Shown piece after piece: positions 1 to 9,010 of a stretch of 64,000 bases of DNA. The stretch is from an uncultured Chitinophagaceae bacterium (lineage in GTDB: Bacteria > Bacteroidota > Bacteroidia > Chitinophagales > Chitinophagaceae). The stretch's first letter is position 1, and each line of letters begins with the position of its first letter. The position numbers and the translations under genes were made by a program. Location: positions 1 through 64,000 of the forward strand of contig CAIQDX010000094.1 in assembly GCA_903870685.1 (NCBI GenBank). The letters run 5' to 3'. The notes under the pieces are model-generated. The model made no database searches. It had not been told where the DNA came from and was given only the letters and a program-made list of their open reading frames with translations.

Positions 1-3000
1 AAGCATTGTTTATTAAATTCAATACATTGAAAACATCGAAACTTATTTGTAAAGATTGTGCTTTGTTAGTTCTGCTTAATTTTATTTCATGCATGATTTT
101 CAAATCCAATTCATGATTCCATGGGGTACGCATTCCGTTTCTTTCGGCATATTGTCCTTTTTTTCCACTTAAATATTTATCGCTATTAATAAAATTAAAT
201 AAGTCGGTTGCCTGTTGTGCTGCGGTATATAATTGACCATTTAAAGTATAATCAGCTAAGTTAATATCGCTTGCATCTTTTGGAATATAAGGTAAAGGTG
301 CATTTGAACCATTACCAAATGGTGCTGATTGATAAATTAAAGAATATGGATTTCCTGATTGACCTGAATAAAATAATGATACCGATGTAGCTTGTGTTTG
401 ATTCCAAATCAAGTTATTAGATAAAGTAGCTACGATACGATGACGCAAATCAAAATTTGAATAAGATAACTGAGAACTATTTGGATTGATTGACGGATTC
501 AAGTTAAAATTACTTTCCCATGAATTACGAATACCGTTTGCCATATCCTTACTGTACCCATAAGTATAAGCTAAGCTCCAGTTTGTATTTAAAAAGTGAT
601 TGCCAAGTTTTTGATTATTTGTTGTTTTACTTATTTGAGCAGTGATATTATATCTATAACCATCGTGTGTATTGGTTAAGAAATAAACGTTCGAATAAGA
701 TGAGTTGTATTTACCGCCAACAAAAGTTGGTGTTTGAGTTGGTCCTGCACTAAAGTATGCAACAGAATCTTTTAAATTGATTTGTTGAAAATTGATGTCA
801 TTTAAAGTTTTTGTATATAATACATCAAATGTTGCTTTATATCCATTACCGAATTTTAAATCAACGGCAACGTTTGAACGCCAGATAGCAGGTAATTTAA
901 AATTATTATCTACCACATCTAATTCCCTTGTTCCTGCTTTATTTCCTGCATTATACAATGCTGCATATTTACTAACTGTATCTTTTAAACCATACGAATT
1001 AATTGCAAGAGGAACTGTTTGTGCAGCAGAAGGACCATTCCAATCAATGTTGCCATAAGTACTGCCGTTCAAAGTATAACCATAGCCCATCCAGGCAAAA
1101 GGAATTCTACCAATAAATATACCTGTACCACCGCGTAACACAATTGATTGATCACCTTTAACATCATACGAAAATCCTAATCTTGGTGATAATGATGCTT
1201 TACCTAAATAAGTATTGGTAAGTGCCGAGAATTTTGTGTTGCTGTATGTTGGATTATTTGAAACGTAGTTTGCCGAATTGGTTGAATTCAATGATGCATC
1301 AACGCCGGGTTGATTTCCAACAGAAGAATAATCAACACGTAATCCCGGAGTTAATTTAAAATTCTTTGTTACAGAAATTTCATCCTGTCCATACACACTC
1401 ATCAATGCAACTGTGAAAGGATTTGGAGGATTATTATAGATCACATTTCTGTCATTTGCAAGTTCCGGTTTAATAGAAAATGCACCACGAATACGGCTTG
1501 GGTTATCAGCCAGAAAACTATTCATACCACGAGAATATTCCCAACGACCATTCCATGAATTAATAAATCCGTAAGTAAGATTATATAATTCGTTATGTGT
1601 TCCGAAAGTAATTTTATTTATGCCTTTTGTTAAAGTAACATTATCGCTTAATTCAATGGTTTGTTGCTTCATGTTATAGATGGAAGCTTCACGCCAAGTA
1701 CCTGCCCAAATTCTTCCGTTATCAATATCCATGAATGGCGCTAAAGTACCCGGAAAGTCTCTGTATTCATGAACATTAATATAACTAAGATTTAATTGGT
1801 TGCTTAATTCATTGCTGATTTTTGTTTTATATTCAGCAACCAAATTTAAATTCTTTGTGTACTGTGTAAAATCCGTAGAACCAAACTGAAAGTTTGTAGA
1901 AGAACGTTCTAAATTATTACCCCATCCATTAGTATAAATTGCACGCAACATTAAAGTGCTTTTGTTATCGATATTAAAATCCAAACGGGCAAAAACTTTA
2001 TCGCTGTTTGTAAATAAATTATATGCGCCGGTATAACTTCCCGGATCGTAACCAATACCATTTAATTTTCCTACAATTTGTGAAGCTTCAGTTGCAGTAA
2101 TTGCCGCACCCGGATCTCCGATATTATAGAAAGAAGGTTCTTGTCTTCTTGTTTGCTCAAAGTTTACAATAAAGAATGCTTTGTTTTTAACTAATGGTCC
2201 GCTTAATGTAGCACCATATTGATATTCGTGAAAACTACTGCCAATACTGGTTTTTAAGCCATCCACACTTTTACCCATCAATGATTGATTTTTAGCATAA
2301 GTGTAAATTGATCCATGAAAATCATTGGTACCACTTTTAGTTACAGCATTAACACTGCCACCGGTAAAATTTCCCAACTTAACATCATAAGGAGCTAATT
2401 GCACTTGAACTTCCTGAATAACATCAATGCTGTATGGATTGGTTCTTGTACCTGCACCCGCAGCACCACTTTGTCCACCACCACTTACGCCACCAAATGA
2501 ATTACTAAAACCAATTGCATCATTATTAATGGCACCATCAATGGTAAGATTATTATATCTGAAATTTGACCCGCCAAATGAATTATTATTTGATTGAGGA
2601 GTTAATCTTGTAAAGTCGCCCAAGCTTCTTCCAATTGAAGGTAATGTTGTCAATTGTCTAGCACCAATTGTTGTTGCACCTGCTAACGTTTTTCTTCCGC
2701 TGGAAACAACAGTTACTTCTTTCAGATCGTTTGTTGTTGATTTAAGACTTAGAACTAATTCAGGATTAGCACCTAAAGAAAGACTAACATCATTAAATAC
2801 TTCATCTTTAAAACCCAAAGAAGAAATTTTAATTGAATATGGTCCACCTACTTTTAAATTCGAAATGTAAAATATTCCTTTGTTATTTGTTTGTGTTGTT
2901 GTAACAAAGCCGGTAGGAACGTGTTTGATGGTGATAATAGCACCGCTAATTATTGCACCTTTATTATCGGCAACACGACCATTTAAAAGAGCAGTTGTTT

Positions 3001-3076
3001 CCTGCGCAAAAGATGTGCCTGCAGCAAAACTTAATACCACTATCACTTGTAATAAAACAAGTATTTTCTTTAACAT
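1..3076 (-). CDS. TonB-dependent receptor, Oar-like, with carboxypeptidase-regulatory-like N-terminus (partial)
   Basis: This is an outer-membrane receptor that probably imports a large ligand using TonB energy. About 1025 codons are open from ATG at 3076 to the window edge, and the C-terminal end of the barrel lies outside. The N-terminus is a signal peptide ending near SFAQ. It is followed by a carboxypeptidase-regulatory-like Ig domain (about residues 28-110) and a plug-like region with glycine/serine-rich stretches such as GGVSGGGQSGAAGAG. The long barrel is rich in aromatic/asparagine strands. The overall layout matches the Bacteroidota Oar/CarboxypepD_reg TonB family rather than a SusC, and no susD neighbour is seen. 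The substrate cannot be told. A weak promoter match (AACCTTTG, complement of 3101-3108) lies 24 bases upstream. Confidence 0.9.
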   Translation of the reverse strand, partial: MLKKILVLLQVIVVLSFAAGTSFAQETTALLNGRVADNKGAIISGAIITIKHVPTGFVTTTQTNNKGIFYISNLKVGGPYSIKISSLGFKDEVFNDVSLSLGANPELVLSLKSTTNDLKEVTVVSSGRKTLAGATTIGARQLTTLPSIGRSLGDFTRLTPQSNNNSFGGSNFRYNNLTIDGAINNDAIGFSNSFGGVSGGGQSGAAGAGTRTNPYSIDVIQEVQVQLAPYDVKLGNFTGGSVNAVTKSGTNDFHGSIYTYAKNQSLMGKSVDGLKTSIGSSFHEYQYGATLSGPLVKNKAFFIVNFEQTRRQEPSFYNIGDPGAAITATEASQIVGKLNGIGYDPGSYTGAYNLFTNSDKVFARLDFNIDNKSTLMLRAIYTNGWGNNLERSSTNFQFGSTDFTQYTKNLNLVAEYKTKISNELSNQLNLSYINVHEYRDFPGTLAPFMDIDNGRIWAGTWREASIYNMKQQTIELSDNVTLTKGINKITFGTHNELYNLTYGFINSWNGRWEYSRGMNSFLADNPSRIRGAFSIKPELANDRNVIYNNPPNPFTVALMSVYGQDEISVTKNFKLTPGLRVDYSSVGNQPGVDASLNSTNSANYVSNNPTYSNTKFSALTNTYLGKASLSPRLGFSYDVKGDQSIVLRGGTGIFIGRIPFAWMGYGYTLNGSTYGNIDWNGPSAAQTVPLAINSYGLKDTVSKYAALYNAGNKAGTRELDVVDNNFKLPAIWRSNVAVDLKFGNGYKATFDVLYTKTLNDINFQQINLKDSVAYFSAGPTQTPTFVGGKYNSSYSNVYFLTNTHDGYRYNITAQISKTTNNQKLGNHFLNTNWSLAYTYGYSKDMANGIRNSWESNFNLNPSINPNSSQLSYSNFDLRHRIVATLSNNLIWNQTQATSVSLFYSGQSGNPYSLIYQSAPFGNGSNAPLPYIPKDASDINLADYTLNGQLYTAAQQATDLFNFINSDKYLSGKKGQYAERNGMRTPWNHELDLKIMHEIKLSRTNKAQSLQISFDVFNVLNLINNA

Positions 3077-3294
3077 AAACTTTAGTTTTTATTTTCACCG
3101 CAAAGGTTGCCTCCTAATGTTACCGAATTGTTACCTGCAGGTTACGTAGATGTTAACAATTGAAAAAAAGACACCGGATTTTATAAATAATAGATAGGAT
3201 TTTAGAGAGAATTAAAAGCATGTTTTAGTTGTTAAATTAATTGCTGCTAACGTTTGCGGTGCACATCTAATAATTTTTAATAAATTATAAAGAG

Positions 3295-3302
3295 TAGATT
3301 TG
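3295..3302 (+). promoter_or_regulatory. Orphan TAnnTTTG promoter element
   Basis: TAGATTTG matches the Bacteroidota -7 consensus exactly. No plus-strand gene follows; the next plus-strand structure is a GC-rich hairpin about 40 bases further on. No clear -33 TTG is seen, so the call is tentative. Confidence 0.4.
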
Positions 3303-3340
3303 GTCTTCGATTCTTCTCATAATGTTAGTTTTTTTGTAAG

Positions 3341-3370
3341 GCCTTGTTCGAAAGAACGAGGCTTTATGTT
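3341..3370 (+). terminator. Hairpin with GAAA loop, possible terminator of a small RNA
   Basis: A 9-bp stem (3341-3349 with 3354-3362, one G-T pair) closes a GAAA tetraloop and is followed by a T-rich stretch in the plus direction. No protein gene ends here, so it may end a short transcript of about 60 bases starting near 3308. Confidence 0.4.
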
Positions 3371-3396
3371 TATTCAACTATCGCATTAATCAATAA

Positions 3397-3427
3397 CAAA
3401 AAAACGCTACCATTTTTGGTAACGTTT
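3397..3427 (-). terminator. Terminator downstream of tRNA-Ser
   Basis: The stem pairs 3403-3411 with 3418-3426 (9 bp, one G-T pair). Read on the minus strand it is followed by a run of T. It lies 15 bases beyond the 3' end of the tRNA. Confidence 0.75.
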
Positions 3428-3441
3428 CTTAAGGAAGGTTG

Positions 3442-3528
3442 CGGAGACTGGGGGATTCGAACCCTCGATACAGTTTCCCGTATACACACTTTCCAGGCGT
3501 GCTCCTTAAACCGCTCGGACAAGTCTCC
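3442..3528 (-). tRNA. tRNA-Ser (anticodon GGA)
   Basis: Read on the minus strand, an acceptor stem starting GGAGACT pairs with AGTCTCC, followed by discriminator G. There is a D-arm with GAGCGGTTTAAGG, an anticodon loop CTGGAAA giving GGA, a long variable arm typical of class II tRNAs, and a T-arm with GGTTCGAATCC. The length is about 87 nt and CCA is not encoded. It decodes UCC/UCU serine codons. Confidence 0.95.
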
Positions 3529-3612
3529 TATTTTTAAAAAGGATTGCAAAAATAACTGTTAGCAATCAGAAGCTATTTATTTTTTTGTTGCTACAGAAAT
3601 TTAAAAAATATT

Positions 3613-4380
3613 TTATTTACCAAATACTTTTTCAGCATTAGCAGTAGTAATTGCTGCTACTTCTTCCAGCGATAATTTTGTGGCTTCGGCAATTTTTTCG
3701 ATGATGTATAAAAGATAACTGCTTTCGTTTCTTTTTCCTTTAAAAGGAATAGGTGATAAATAGGGTGAATCAGTTTCAAGAACAATATTCTTTAACCCTA
3801 TTTTTTCTATCAGCTTTGCTAATCCCGAACTTTTATAAGTAACAACACCTCCAATACCTAAATAAAAACCCAGATCAATAATTTGTTTTGCCTCTTCCTC
3901 ACTGCCGCCAAAACAATGAAAGATTCCGCTCAGTCCTTTTTTAGCAAAGGGTTTCACAGTATCAATTGTTTCCTGCATTGCATTTCTGGTATGAATAACA
4001 ATCGGTATCGATCTATCCAATGCCCATTGCATTTGTATTTTAAATGCAGCAAATTGTTGTTTGGTAAAAGTTTTATCCCAATAAAAATCCAAGCCAATTT
4101 CGCCAATGCCAACAAATTTTCTTTTGTGCAACCAATCCTCAATAATTTTTAATTCTTCTTTATAATTTTCTTTTACCGAGCAAGGATGCAAGCCCATCAT
4201 AGGAATACATTCACCAGGATATTTTTTTTCTAAGGCGAGCATATCGGCTATCACTTCTTTGTCAATACCGGGCAAATAAAATTTTATTACACCTAATTCA
4301 TTGGCACGGCGAATCAGTGGATCTATATCTTTTTTATATTCTTCCAGATATAAATGGCAATGCGTATCTATAATTTTCAT
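3613..4380 (-). CDS. tatD: TatD family metal-dependent hydrolase (DNase)
   Basis: This is a 255-residue TIM-barrel hydrolase of the TatD family, whose members act as Mg-dependent 3'-5' exonucleases on DNA (family knowledge). The metal ligands are visible: HCH at residues 7-9, the Glu of GEIGLDF, the His of IPIVIHTRNA, the His of IFHCFGG and the Asp of LETDSPYL. The length is normal for the family. The start is supported by a TATTTTTG promoter element only four bases before the ATG, which gives a nearly leaderless mRNA. No operon partner is evident; the upstream deacetylase has its own terminator. Confidence 0.92.
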   Translation of the reverse strand: MKIIDTHCHLYLEEYKKDIDPLIRRANELGVIKFYLPGIDKEVIADMLALEKKYPGECIPMMGLHPCSVKENYKEELKIIEDWLHKRKFVGIGEIGLDFYWDKTFTKQQFAAFKIQMQWALDRSIPIVIHTRNAMQETIDTVKPFAKKGLSGIFHCFGGSEEEAKQIIDLGFYLGIGGVVTYKSSGLAKLIEKIGLKNIVLETDSPYLSPIPFKGKRNESSYLLYIIEKIAEATKLSLEEVAAITTANAEKVFGK

Positions 4381-4384
4381 TTTT

Positions 4385-4392
4385 CAAAAATA
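4385..4392 (-). promoter_or_regulatory. tatD promoter -7 element
   Basis: On the minus strand TATTTTTG is followed by AAAA and then the tatD ATG at 4380. The same N4 spacing is seen at gltX and gldF. Confidence 0.6.
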
Positions 4393-4510
4393 ATTTGTTT
4401 TAAGAAAATAAAGTTCCATTTGCGGCGTTTATAGTTATGTCCAAACAAAAGAACATTTACTAACCATATAGACCGGAATTATTTAAGATTGTTTTCATAG
4501 GGTACGGATT

Positions 4511-4540
4511 AAAAAAAAGGCTGGGGTTTTTACCCTGGCC
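4511..4540 (-). terminator. Terminator after the polysaccharide deacetylase gene
   Basis: An 8-bp GC-rich stem (4519-4526 with 4533-4540) is followed on the minus strand by eight T. It lies 14 bases beyond the stop codon. Confidence 0.8.
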
Positions 4541-4554
4541 ATTGTTTTTTATTA

Positions 4555-5163
4555 TTACAATGACTTAAACTGATACCCTTTTTCGTTAAAATATTTCAGC
4601 ACTTTTGGTAAAGTATAACTCATCCTATCCCATGCTTTTGCACTGTCATGAAAAACAATGATACTCCCATTTTTTGAATGATATAAAACATTTGCCAAAC
4701 AACGTTTCGGTTGCAAATTAATATCAAAGTCGCCGCTTAAAACATCCCACATGATAATTGACCATTGCTGATTTACAATCGATGATTGAAATCTTTTTAT
4801 TCTCCCATATGGTGGTCGAAATAAATTTGTATCGATTTCTTTCGATGCCATTGCAATATCATTAATATATTCTTCGTCATTTGTTTTCCAGCCATTCAAG
4901 TGATGGTAAGTATGATTACCAACTGCATGTCCTTCATCGATAATTCTTTTATAAATATCTCTATATTTCACGACATTTTTTCCAATGCAAAAAAATGTTG
5001 CTTTCGCATTATACTTTTTTAATTCATCCAACACAAATGGCGTTGCAGTTTCATGCGGGCCATCATCTAATGTTAGATACAATACTTTTTCGTCGGTATT
5101 GATCTTCCAGATGAATGAAGGATATAAAATGCGCAGCCACCAAGGCGTTTTTACAAAATACAT
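4555..5163 (-). CDS. Polysaccharide deacetylase (NodB homology domain, CE4)
   Basis: This 202-residue protein removes N- or O-acetyl groups from a cell-wall or other polysaccharide (family knowledge; the substrate is not known here). The CE4 motifs are in order: TLDDG at residues 31-35 (catalytic and metal Asp), HTYHH (metal His pair), RPPYG, DVLSGDFD, and IIVFHDS near the C-terminus. Nearly the whole protein is the NodB domain. There is no signal peptide, although the N-terminal WWLRILYPSFIW stretch is hydrophobic and could associate with the membrane. Bacteroidota genomes often carry such a short form. It is divergent from gltX, with a dispersed repeat lying between the two starts. Confidence 0.9.
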   Translation of the reverse strand: MYFVKTPWWLRILYPSFIWKINTDEKVLYLTLDDGPHETATPFVLDELKKYNAKATFFCIGKNVVKYRDIYKRIIDEGHAVGNHTYHHLNGWKTNDEEYINDIAMASKEIDTNLFRPPYGRIKRFQSSIVNQQWSIIMWDVLSGDFDINLQPKRCLANVLYHSKNGSIIVFHDSAKAWDRMSYTLPKVLKYFNEKGYQFKSL

Positions 5164-5177
5164 AAATCAAAGATATG

Positions 5178-5225
5178 CAGCTGAAGAGTGCGACGCAACA
5201 TGCGATGCTATTTGTATTTCAGCTG
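5178..5225. repeat. Dispersed intergenic repeat, copy 1
   Basis: Core AAGAGTGCGACGCAAC at 5184-5199. The copy is bounded by CAGCTGAA (5178-5185) and its inverse TTCAGCTG (5218-5225). The first 22 bases are identical to the copy at 40799-40820. It lies between two divergent gene starts. Confidence 0.75.
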
Positions 5226-5255
5226 GCTACATAAATTTTTTTAACCGTTCACGAT

Positions 5256-5263
5256 TATCTTTG
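5256..5263 (+). promoter_or_regulatory. gltX promoter -7 element
   Basis: TATCTTTG, then CGCA, then the gltX ATG at 5268. A transcript starting 5-7 bases after the element would begin at or within a base or two of the start codon. Confidence 0.65.
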
Positions 5264-5267
5264 CGCA

Positions 5268-6782
5268 ATGAGTAAAAAAGTCAGGGTACGTTTTGCGCCT
5301 TCTCCAACAGGCGGTTTGCACGTTGGTGGCGTGAGAACGGTTTTATTTAATTATTTATTTGCCAAACATTTTGGCGGCGATTTTATTGTTCGTATCGAAG
5401 ACACCGATCAAACAAGATTTGTGGAAGGTGCGGAAGATTATATTTTTGAAACGCTTAGTTGGTGCGGATTAGAGCCCGATGAAAGTCCGAAGCATGGTGG
5501 ACCGTTTGCACCATATAGACAGAGTGAGCGCAAAGAAAATTATCGTGCATACGCTGAAAAGTTAGTGCAGGAAGGATATGCATATTATGCTTTTGACACT
5601 GCAGAAGAATTAGATGCGAAGCGAAAAGAGATCCCAAATTTTCAATACAATCAATCAACAAGAACGCAATTAAAAAATTCTTTGACACTGAGTGATGATG
5701 AAGTAAAAGAATTACTAGCGGCGAACACAAAGCATGTAATAAGAATTAAAATGCCTGAAAACATTGAAGTAAAATTTACAGATATGATTCGTGGCGAAGT
5801 AAGTTTTAATTCATCGCAGATTGATGATAAAGTTTTATTGAAAGCTGATGGAATGCCAACATATCATTTGGCTGTTGTGGTGGATGATTATTTAATGCAG
5901 ATAACGCATGCATTTCGTGGTGAGGAATGGTTGCCGAGTGCACCGGTACATATTTTATTGTGGCAATATTTATTTGGATTAGAAAATATGCCGCAATGGG
6001 CACACTTACCTTTAATTTTAAAACCCGATGGTAATGGAAAATTAAGCAAGAGAGATGGTGACAGGCTTGGATTTCCTGTATTTGCAATGGATTGGACAGA
6101 TCCAAAAACAAATGAAAAAACAACAGGTTTTAAAGAACATGGATTTTTACCTGAAGGATTTGTAAATATGTTGGCGATGTTGGGTTGGAATGATGGAACT
6201 GAACAGGAAATATTTTCATTGAAAGAATTGGTAGAGAAATTTTCGATGGAACATGTGCATAAAGCCGGCGCAAAATTTAATTACGAAAAAGCAAAATGGT
6301 ATAATGGTGAATGGATTAAAAAGTTGCCTGTTTCGAATTACAAGTTACAGGTTAAAAGTTTATTAAAAGCTGATGGTATTGATGCTGATAATAATAAATT
6401 AGAAGAAGTTATTGAATTAATAAAAGATCGTTGCACATTGCTTACCGATTTTGTACAACAATCTTCTTTCTTTTTTAAATCGCCTGAAACGATTGATATT
6501 GCTGCCATTCAGCCGAAATGGAATGAACAGAAGAATTTATTTTTTCTAGAATTGATTCGTGAATTTGAATTAATGCAATCATGGAATAACGAAGCATTGG
6601 AAAATGAATTAAAAGAATTAGCAGCAGCCAATCAATTAAAGCCGGGTGAATTAATGTTGCCATTGCGCATCATGTTGGTGGGCGGAAAATTTGGTCCGCA
6701 TGTTTTTAATATTGCCGAAGTATTAGGCAAAGAAGAAACCATCAAGAGAATAAAACATACTTTACAATTATTGACCAAGTAA
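5268..6782 (+). CDS. gltX: Glutamate--tRNA ligase
   Basis: This cytoplasmic class I aminoacyl-tRNA synthetase charges tRNA-Glu with glutamate using ATP. The HIGH-type signature is in APSPTGGLHVGG (residues 10-21) and the KMSKS-type loop reads KLSKRDG near residue 260. The length of 504 residues is usual for Bacteroidota GluRS. It ends with the anticodon-binding helical domain, recognisable from LPLRIMLVGGKFGP. The gene is monocistronic: a near-leaderless promoter lies at 5256 and a strong hairpin terminator follows at 6809. The start is fixed by the promoter, which leaves only four bases before the ATG. Confidence 0.97.
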   Translation: MSKKVRVRFAPSPTGGLHVGGVRTVLFNYLFAKHFGGDFIVRIEDTDQTRFVEGAEDYIFETLSWCGLEPDESPKHGGPFAPYRQSERKENYRAYAEKLVQEGYAYYAFDTAEELDAKRKEIPNFQYNQSTRTQLKNSLTLSDDEVKELLAANTKHVIRIKMPENIEVKFTDMIRGEVSFNSSQIDDKVLLKADGMPTYHLAVVVDDYLMQITHAFRGEEWLPSAPVHILLWQYLFGLENMPQWAHLPLILKPDGNGKLSKRDGDRLGFPVFAMDWTDPKTNEKTTGFKEHGFLPEGFVNMLAMLGWNDGTEQEIFSLKELVEKFSMEHVHKAGAKFNYEKAKWYNGEWIKKLPVSNYKLQVKSLLKADGIDADNNKLEEVIELIKDRCTLLTDFVQQSSFFFKSPETIDIAAIQPKWNEQKNLFFLELIREFELMQSWNNEALENELKELAAANQLKPGELMLPLRIMLVGGKFGPHVFNIAEVLGKEETIKRIKHTLQLLTK

Positions 6783-6808
6783 CCTTATTTTGTTTTATCC
6801 GTTTAAAT

Positions 6809-6841
6809 AAACCGCAGTTGCATACTGCGGTTTATTTTTTA
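6809..6841 (+). terminator. gltX terminator
   Basis: A perfect 10-bp stem (6809-6818 with 6824-6833) with a five-base loop is followed by TTATTTTTT. Confidence 0.85.
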
Positions 6842-6863
6842 TTTTACAGCAAATAATTTAAGA

Positions 6864-8414
6864 ATGAAGCAACAGAAATCCACAATCATCATTGCTGTGT
6901 TTGCGATGATAAAATTTTTCATTCCGTTTATTTTTATCAACGCTGCTTTCGAATTACACCGCGATGAATATTTGTATTTAGCCGATGCTGATCATTTAGC
7001 ATGGGGTTATATTGAAATGCCGCCAATGCTTGCTGTATTGGGCGCTACCAGTAAATTATTCGGGAGCTCATTTTATGCAGTTTATTTTTGGGGCTCTTTT
7101 TTCGGAGCATTAACAATTATATTAGTCGGCAAAATTGTTACAGAGCTGAAGGGCAATGGCTATGCGGTTTTCATCGCCTGTTTATCATTTCTTTGTTCAG
7201 GTTATTTACGCATGAATATTCTATTTCAACCTAATTTTTTGGATGGTTTTTTCTGGACTCTGAGTGCTTACTTCATCATTAAATTAATCAATTCAAACGA
7301 TAAAAAATTCTTGTATTATATCGGTATTTGTTTTGGATTAGGTATGTTGGCTAAATACACGATGGCATTTTTTATTGCAGGATTTCTTATAAGTTTCATT
7401 CTTACTGCCAACAGAAAATGGTTACTGAATAAACATTTTTATTTTGCCATGTTGTTGGGATTATTAATTGCATCACCAAATTTTTTATGGCAGTACAATC
7501 ACCATTTTCCGGTATTGCATCACATGCAAATGCTGCAGGATTATCAATTACAATTTCTTAGTCGGACAGAATTTTTGTTCAACCAAATTACCATGTTTAT
7601 TGCTTGCTTTTATATCTGGGTGATGGCATTATGGTTTTTGTTTTTAAAAAAAGATGGAAGAAAATATATTTCCATCGGCATTATTTATTGCGCTGTGATC
7701 CTTTTGCTGCTTTGGTTTAGAGGAAAATTTTATTATGCTGCAAGTATATATCCTGCATTGTTGGCAATTGGAAGTGTTTATCTCGAAAAAATAATTTCAT
7801 CGCATAAAATAAAAATTGTGCATTGGGTAATTCCAATTTTTATGTTGATGATTACTCTAATTACTTTCCCAATTGTTATTCCTTTTTTATCGCCTGAAAA
7901 ATTAGACGCGTTTTACAAAACTATTCACGCAGAAAAAGCCGGTGTGTTGAATTGGGAAGAGAAAAAAAATAATCCCTTACCGCAAGACTTTGCAGACATG
8001 TTGGGTTGGAAAGAGATAGCCGAAAAAATGGCAAAGGTTTATCATCAATTACCCGACAGCATTCAGAAAAAAACAATGGTGTACGGAAATAATTATGGAG
8101 AAGCAGGCGCCTTAGCATTTTACAGAAAGCAATTTAATTTGCCCGAAATATATTCTGATGATGCAAGTTTTGGATTTTGGCTACCAAATAAATTCAACTA
8201 TAAATATTTTTTATTTGCTACTTACGACATGCCAAATAAAAATGATTCTTTTTTTTATCACTTTAAAAAAACAGAGATCAAAGATTCGCTTACTCAAAAA
8301 TACGCAAGAGAATATGGTGCTAAAATTGTTTTATACAGCGAGCCCGATGATACGGCAAAAATGATTGCCGAAAGAAGTACCAAAGAATTAAAGGCAAAAT
8401 ACAATCTGCATTAG
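6864..8414 (+). CDS. Glycosyltransferase family 39-like (ArnT/PMT) membrane protein
   Basis: This 516-residue protein has about eleven to twelve hydrophobic segments over the first 350 residues and a soluble C-terminal domain. The first extracytoplasmic loop reads FELHRDEYLYLADADHLAWG, with the acidic pair expected for the catalytic loop of GT-C transferases that use polyprenyl-phosphate sugar donors (family knowledge). It probably transfers a sugar to a lipid or protein on the periplasmic side; neither donor nor acceptor can be named. The gene stands alone between two hairpin terminators. The start codon follows an AT-rich stretch without a clear promoter match. Confidence 0.8.
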   Translation: MKQQKSTIIIAVFAMIKFFIPFIFINAAFELHRDEYLYLADADHLAWGYIEMPPMLAVLGATSKLFGSSFYAVYFWGSFFGALTIILVGKIVTELKGNGYAVFIACLSFLCSGYLRMNILFQPNFLDGFFWTLSAYFIIKLINSNDKKFLYYIGICFGLGMLAKYTMAFFIAGFLISFILTANRKWLLNKHFYFAMLLGLLIASPNFLWQYNHHFPVLHHMQMLQDYQLQFLSRTEFLFNQITMFIACFYIWVMALWFLFLKKDGRKYISIGIIYCAVILLLLWFRGKFYYAASIYPALLAIGSVYLEKIISSHKIKIVHWVIPIFMLMITLITFPIVIPFLSPEKLDAFYKTIHAEKAGVLNWEEKKNNPLPQDFADMLGWKEIAEKMAKVYHQLPDSIQKKTMVYGNNYGEAGALAFYRKQFNLPEIYSDDASFGFWLPNKFNYKYFLFATYDMPNKNDSFFYHFKKTEIKDSLTQKYAREYGAKIVLYSEPDDTAKMIAERSTKELKAKYNLH

Positions 8415-8462
8415 TTTCTCAAGTAATTTTATGCAAAGATTATTGCTATGAAATGAGCTATA

Positions 8463-8505
8463 AAAAAATATTCATTTTTATACCAATCGGTAATGAATAT
8501 TTTTT
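8463..8505 (+). terminator. Long AT-rich hairpin after the GT39-like gene
   Basis: A perfect 14-bp inverted repeat (8463-8476 with 8492-8505) ends in six T. The A-run on the other side would allow termination in both directions. Confidence 0.7.
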
Positions 8506-8551
8506 ATGTCGAATTACATCTGGCAATTAAAAAACAATAAAAAATATACTG

Positions 8552-8965
8552 ATGAAAAAAGATCGCCCCATTAGAGTGTTGGTTGCAAAAGTTGGATTGG
8601 ATGGTCACGACCGTGGTGCAAAAATAATTGCCACTGCTTTAAGAGATGCTGGCATGGAAGTTATTTATACCGGTTTACGTCAAACCCCTGAAATGGTTGT
8701 CAATGCTGCATTACAGGAAGATGTTGATGCGATCGGTATCAGTATCTTAAGTGGCGCGCACAATACCGTATTTCCAAAAGTTATTGCGTTGATGAAAGAA
8801 AAAGGAATGGATGATGTGTTGTTGACCGGAGGAGGAATTATTCCTGATGACGATATTATTGAATTAAATAAATCGGGTGTTGGCAAACTATTTCATCCGG
8901 GAACTGCCACAACAGAAATTGCAGATTATATAAAAGTTTGGGTGAAAGAAAATAGAAATTTTTAG
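8552..8965 (+). CDS. Cobalamin-binding small subunit of an acyl-CoA mutase (methylmalonyl-/isobutyryl-CoA mutase type)
   Basis: This 137-residue protein is only the B12-binding domain. The cobalamin motif DGHDRG (Asp-x-His-x-x-Gly) is near residue 18, SILSG supplies the serine of the SxL motif, and LLTGGGI is the GG motif. In the family, such separate subunits pair with a large TIM-barrel subunit to rearrange methylmalonyl-CoA and succinyl-CoA, or isobutyryl-CoA and butyryl-CoA. No large subunit lies next to it. Methylmalonyl-CoA epimerase is encoded about 42 kb away (51012) and enoyl-CoA hydratase 0.5 kb downstream, which fits propionate or branched-chain acid metabolism. Which mutase it serves is not clear. 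Confidence 0.9.
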   Translation: MKKDRPIRVLVAKVGLDGHDRGAKIIATALRDAGMEVIYTGLRQTPEMVVNAALQEDVDAIGISILSGAHNTVFPKVIALMKEKGMDDVLLTGGGIIPDDDIIELNKSGVGKLFHPGTATTEIADYIKVWVKENRNF

Positions 8966-8972
8966 AAATAGA

Positions 8973-9010
8973 ACACAGATGACACGGATAGAACAGATGG
9001 ATACAGATTT
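8973..9010. repeat. Left inverted repeat of the GxxExxY cassette
   Basis: Made of ACACAGAT, ACACGGAT and GATACAGATTT blocks. The reverse complement of 9393-9420 carries the same blocks in the same order. The start codon of the GxxExxY gene lies inside this repeat. Confidence 0.75.

Larger units (their letters stand above)
3077..3441. other. Gene-free stretch between the receptor and tRNA-Ser
   Basis: No credible protein gene is seen in these 365 bases. They hold the receptor's upstream region, an orphan plus-strand promoter-like sequence with a hairpin (3295-3370), and the tRNA terminator (3397-3427). Confidence 0.7.

Noticed and set aside
3124-3145. ACCTGCAGGT palindrome upstream of the TonB-dependent receptor
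   Set aside because: Only ten bases are symmetric and it is too far from a clear promoter to call an operator.
3344-3562. 72-residue plus-strand open frame
   Set aside because: It runs across the tRNA-Ser gene in antisense and has no support as a protein.
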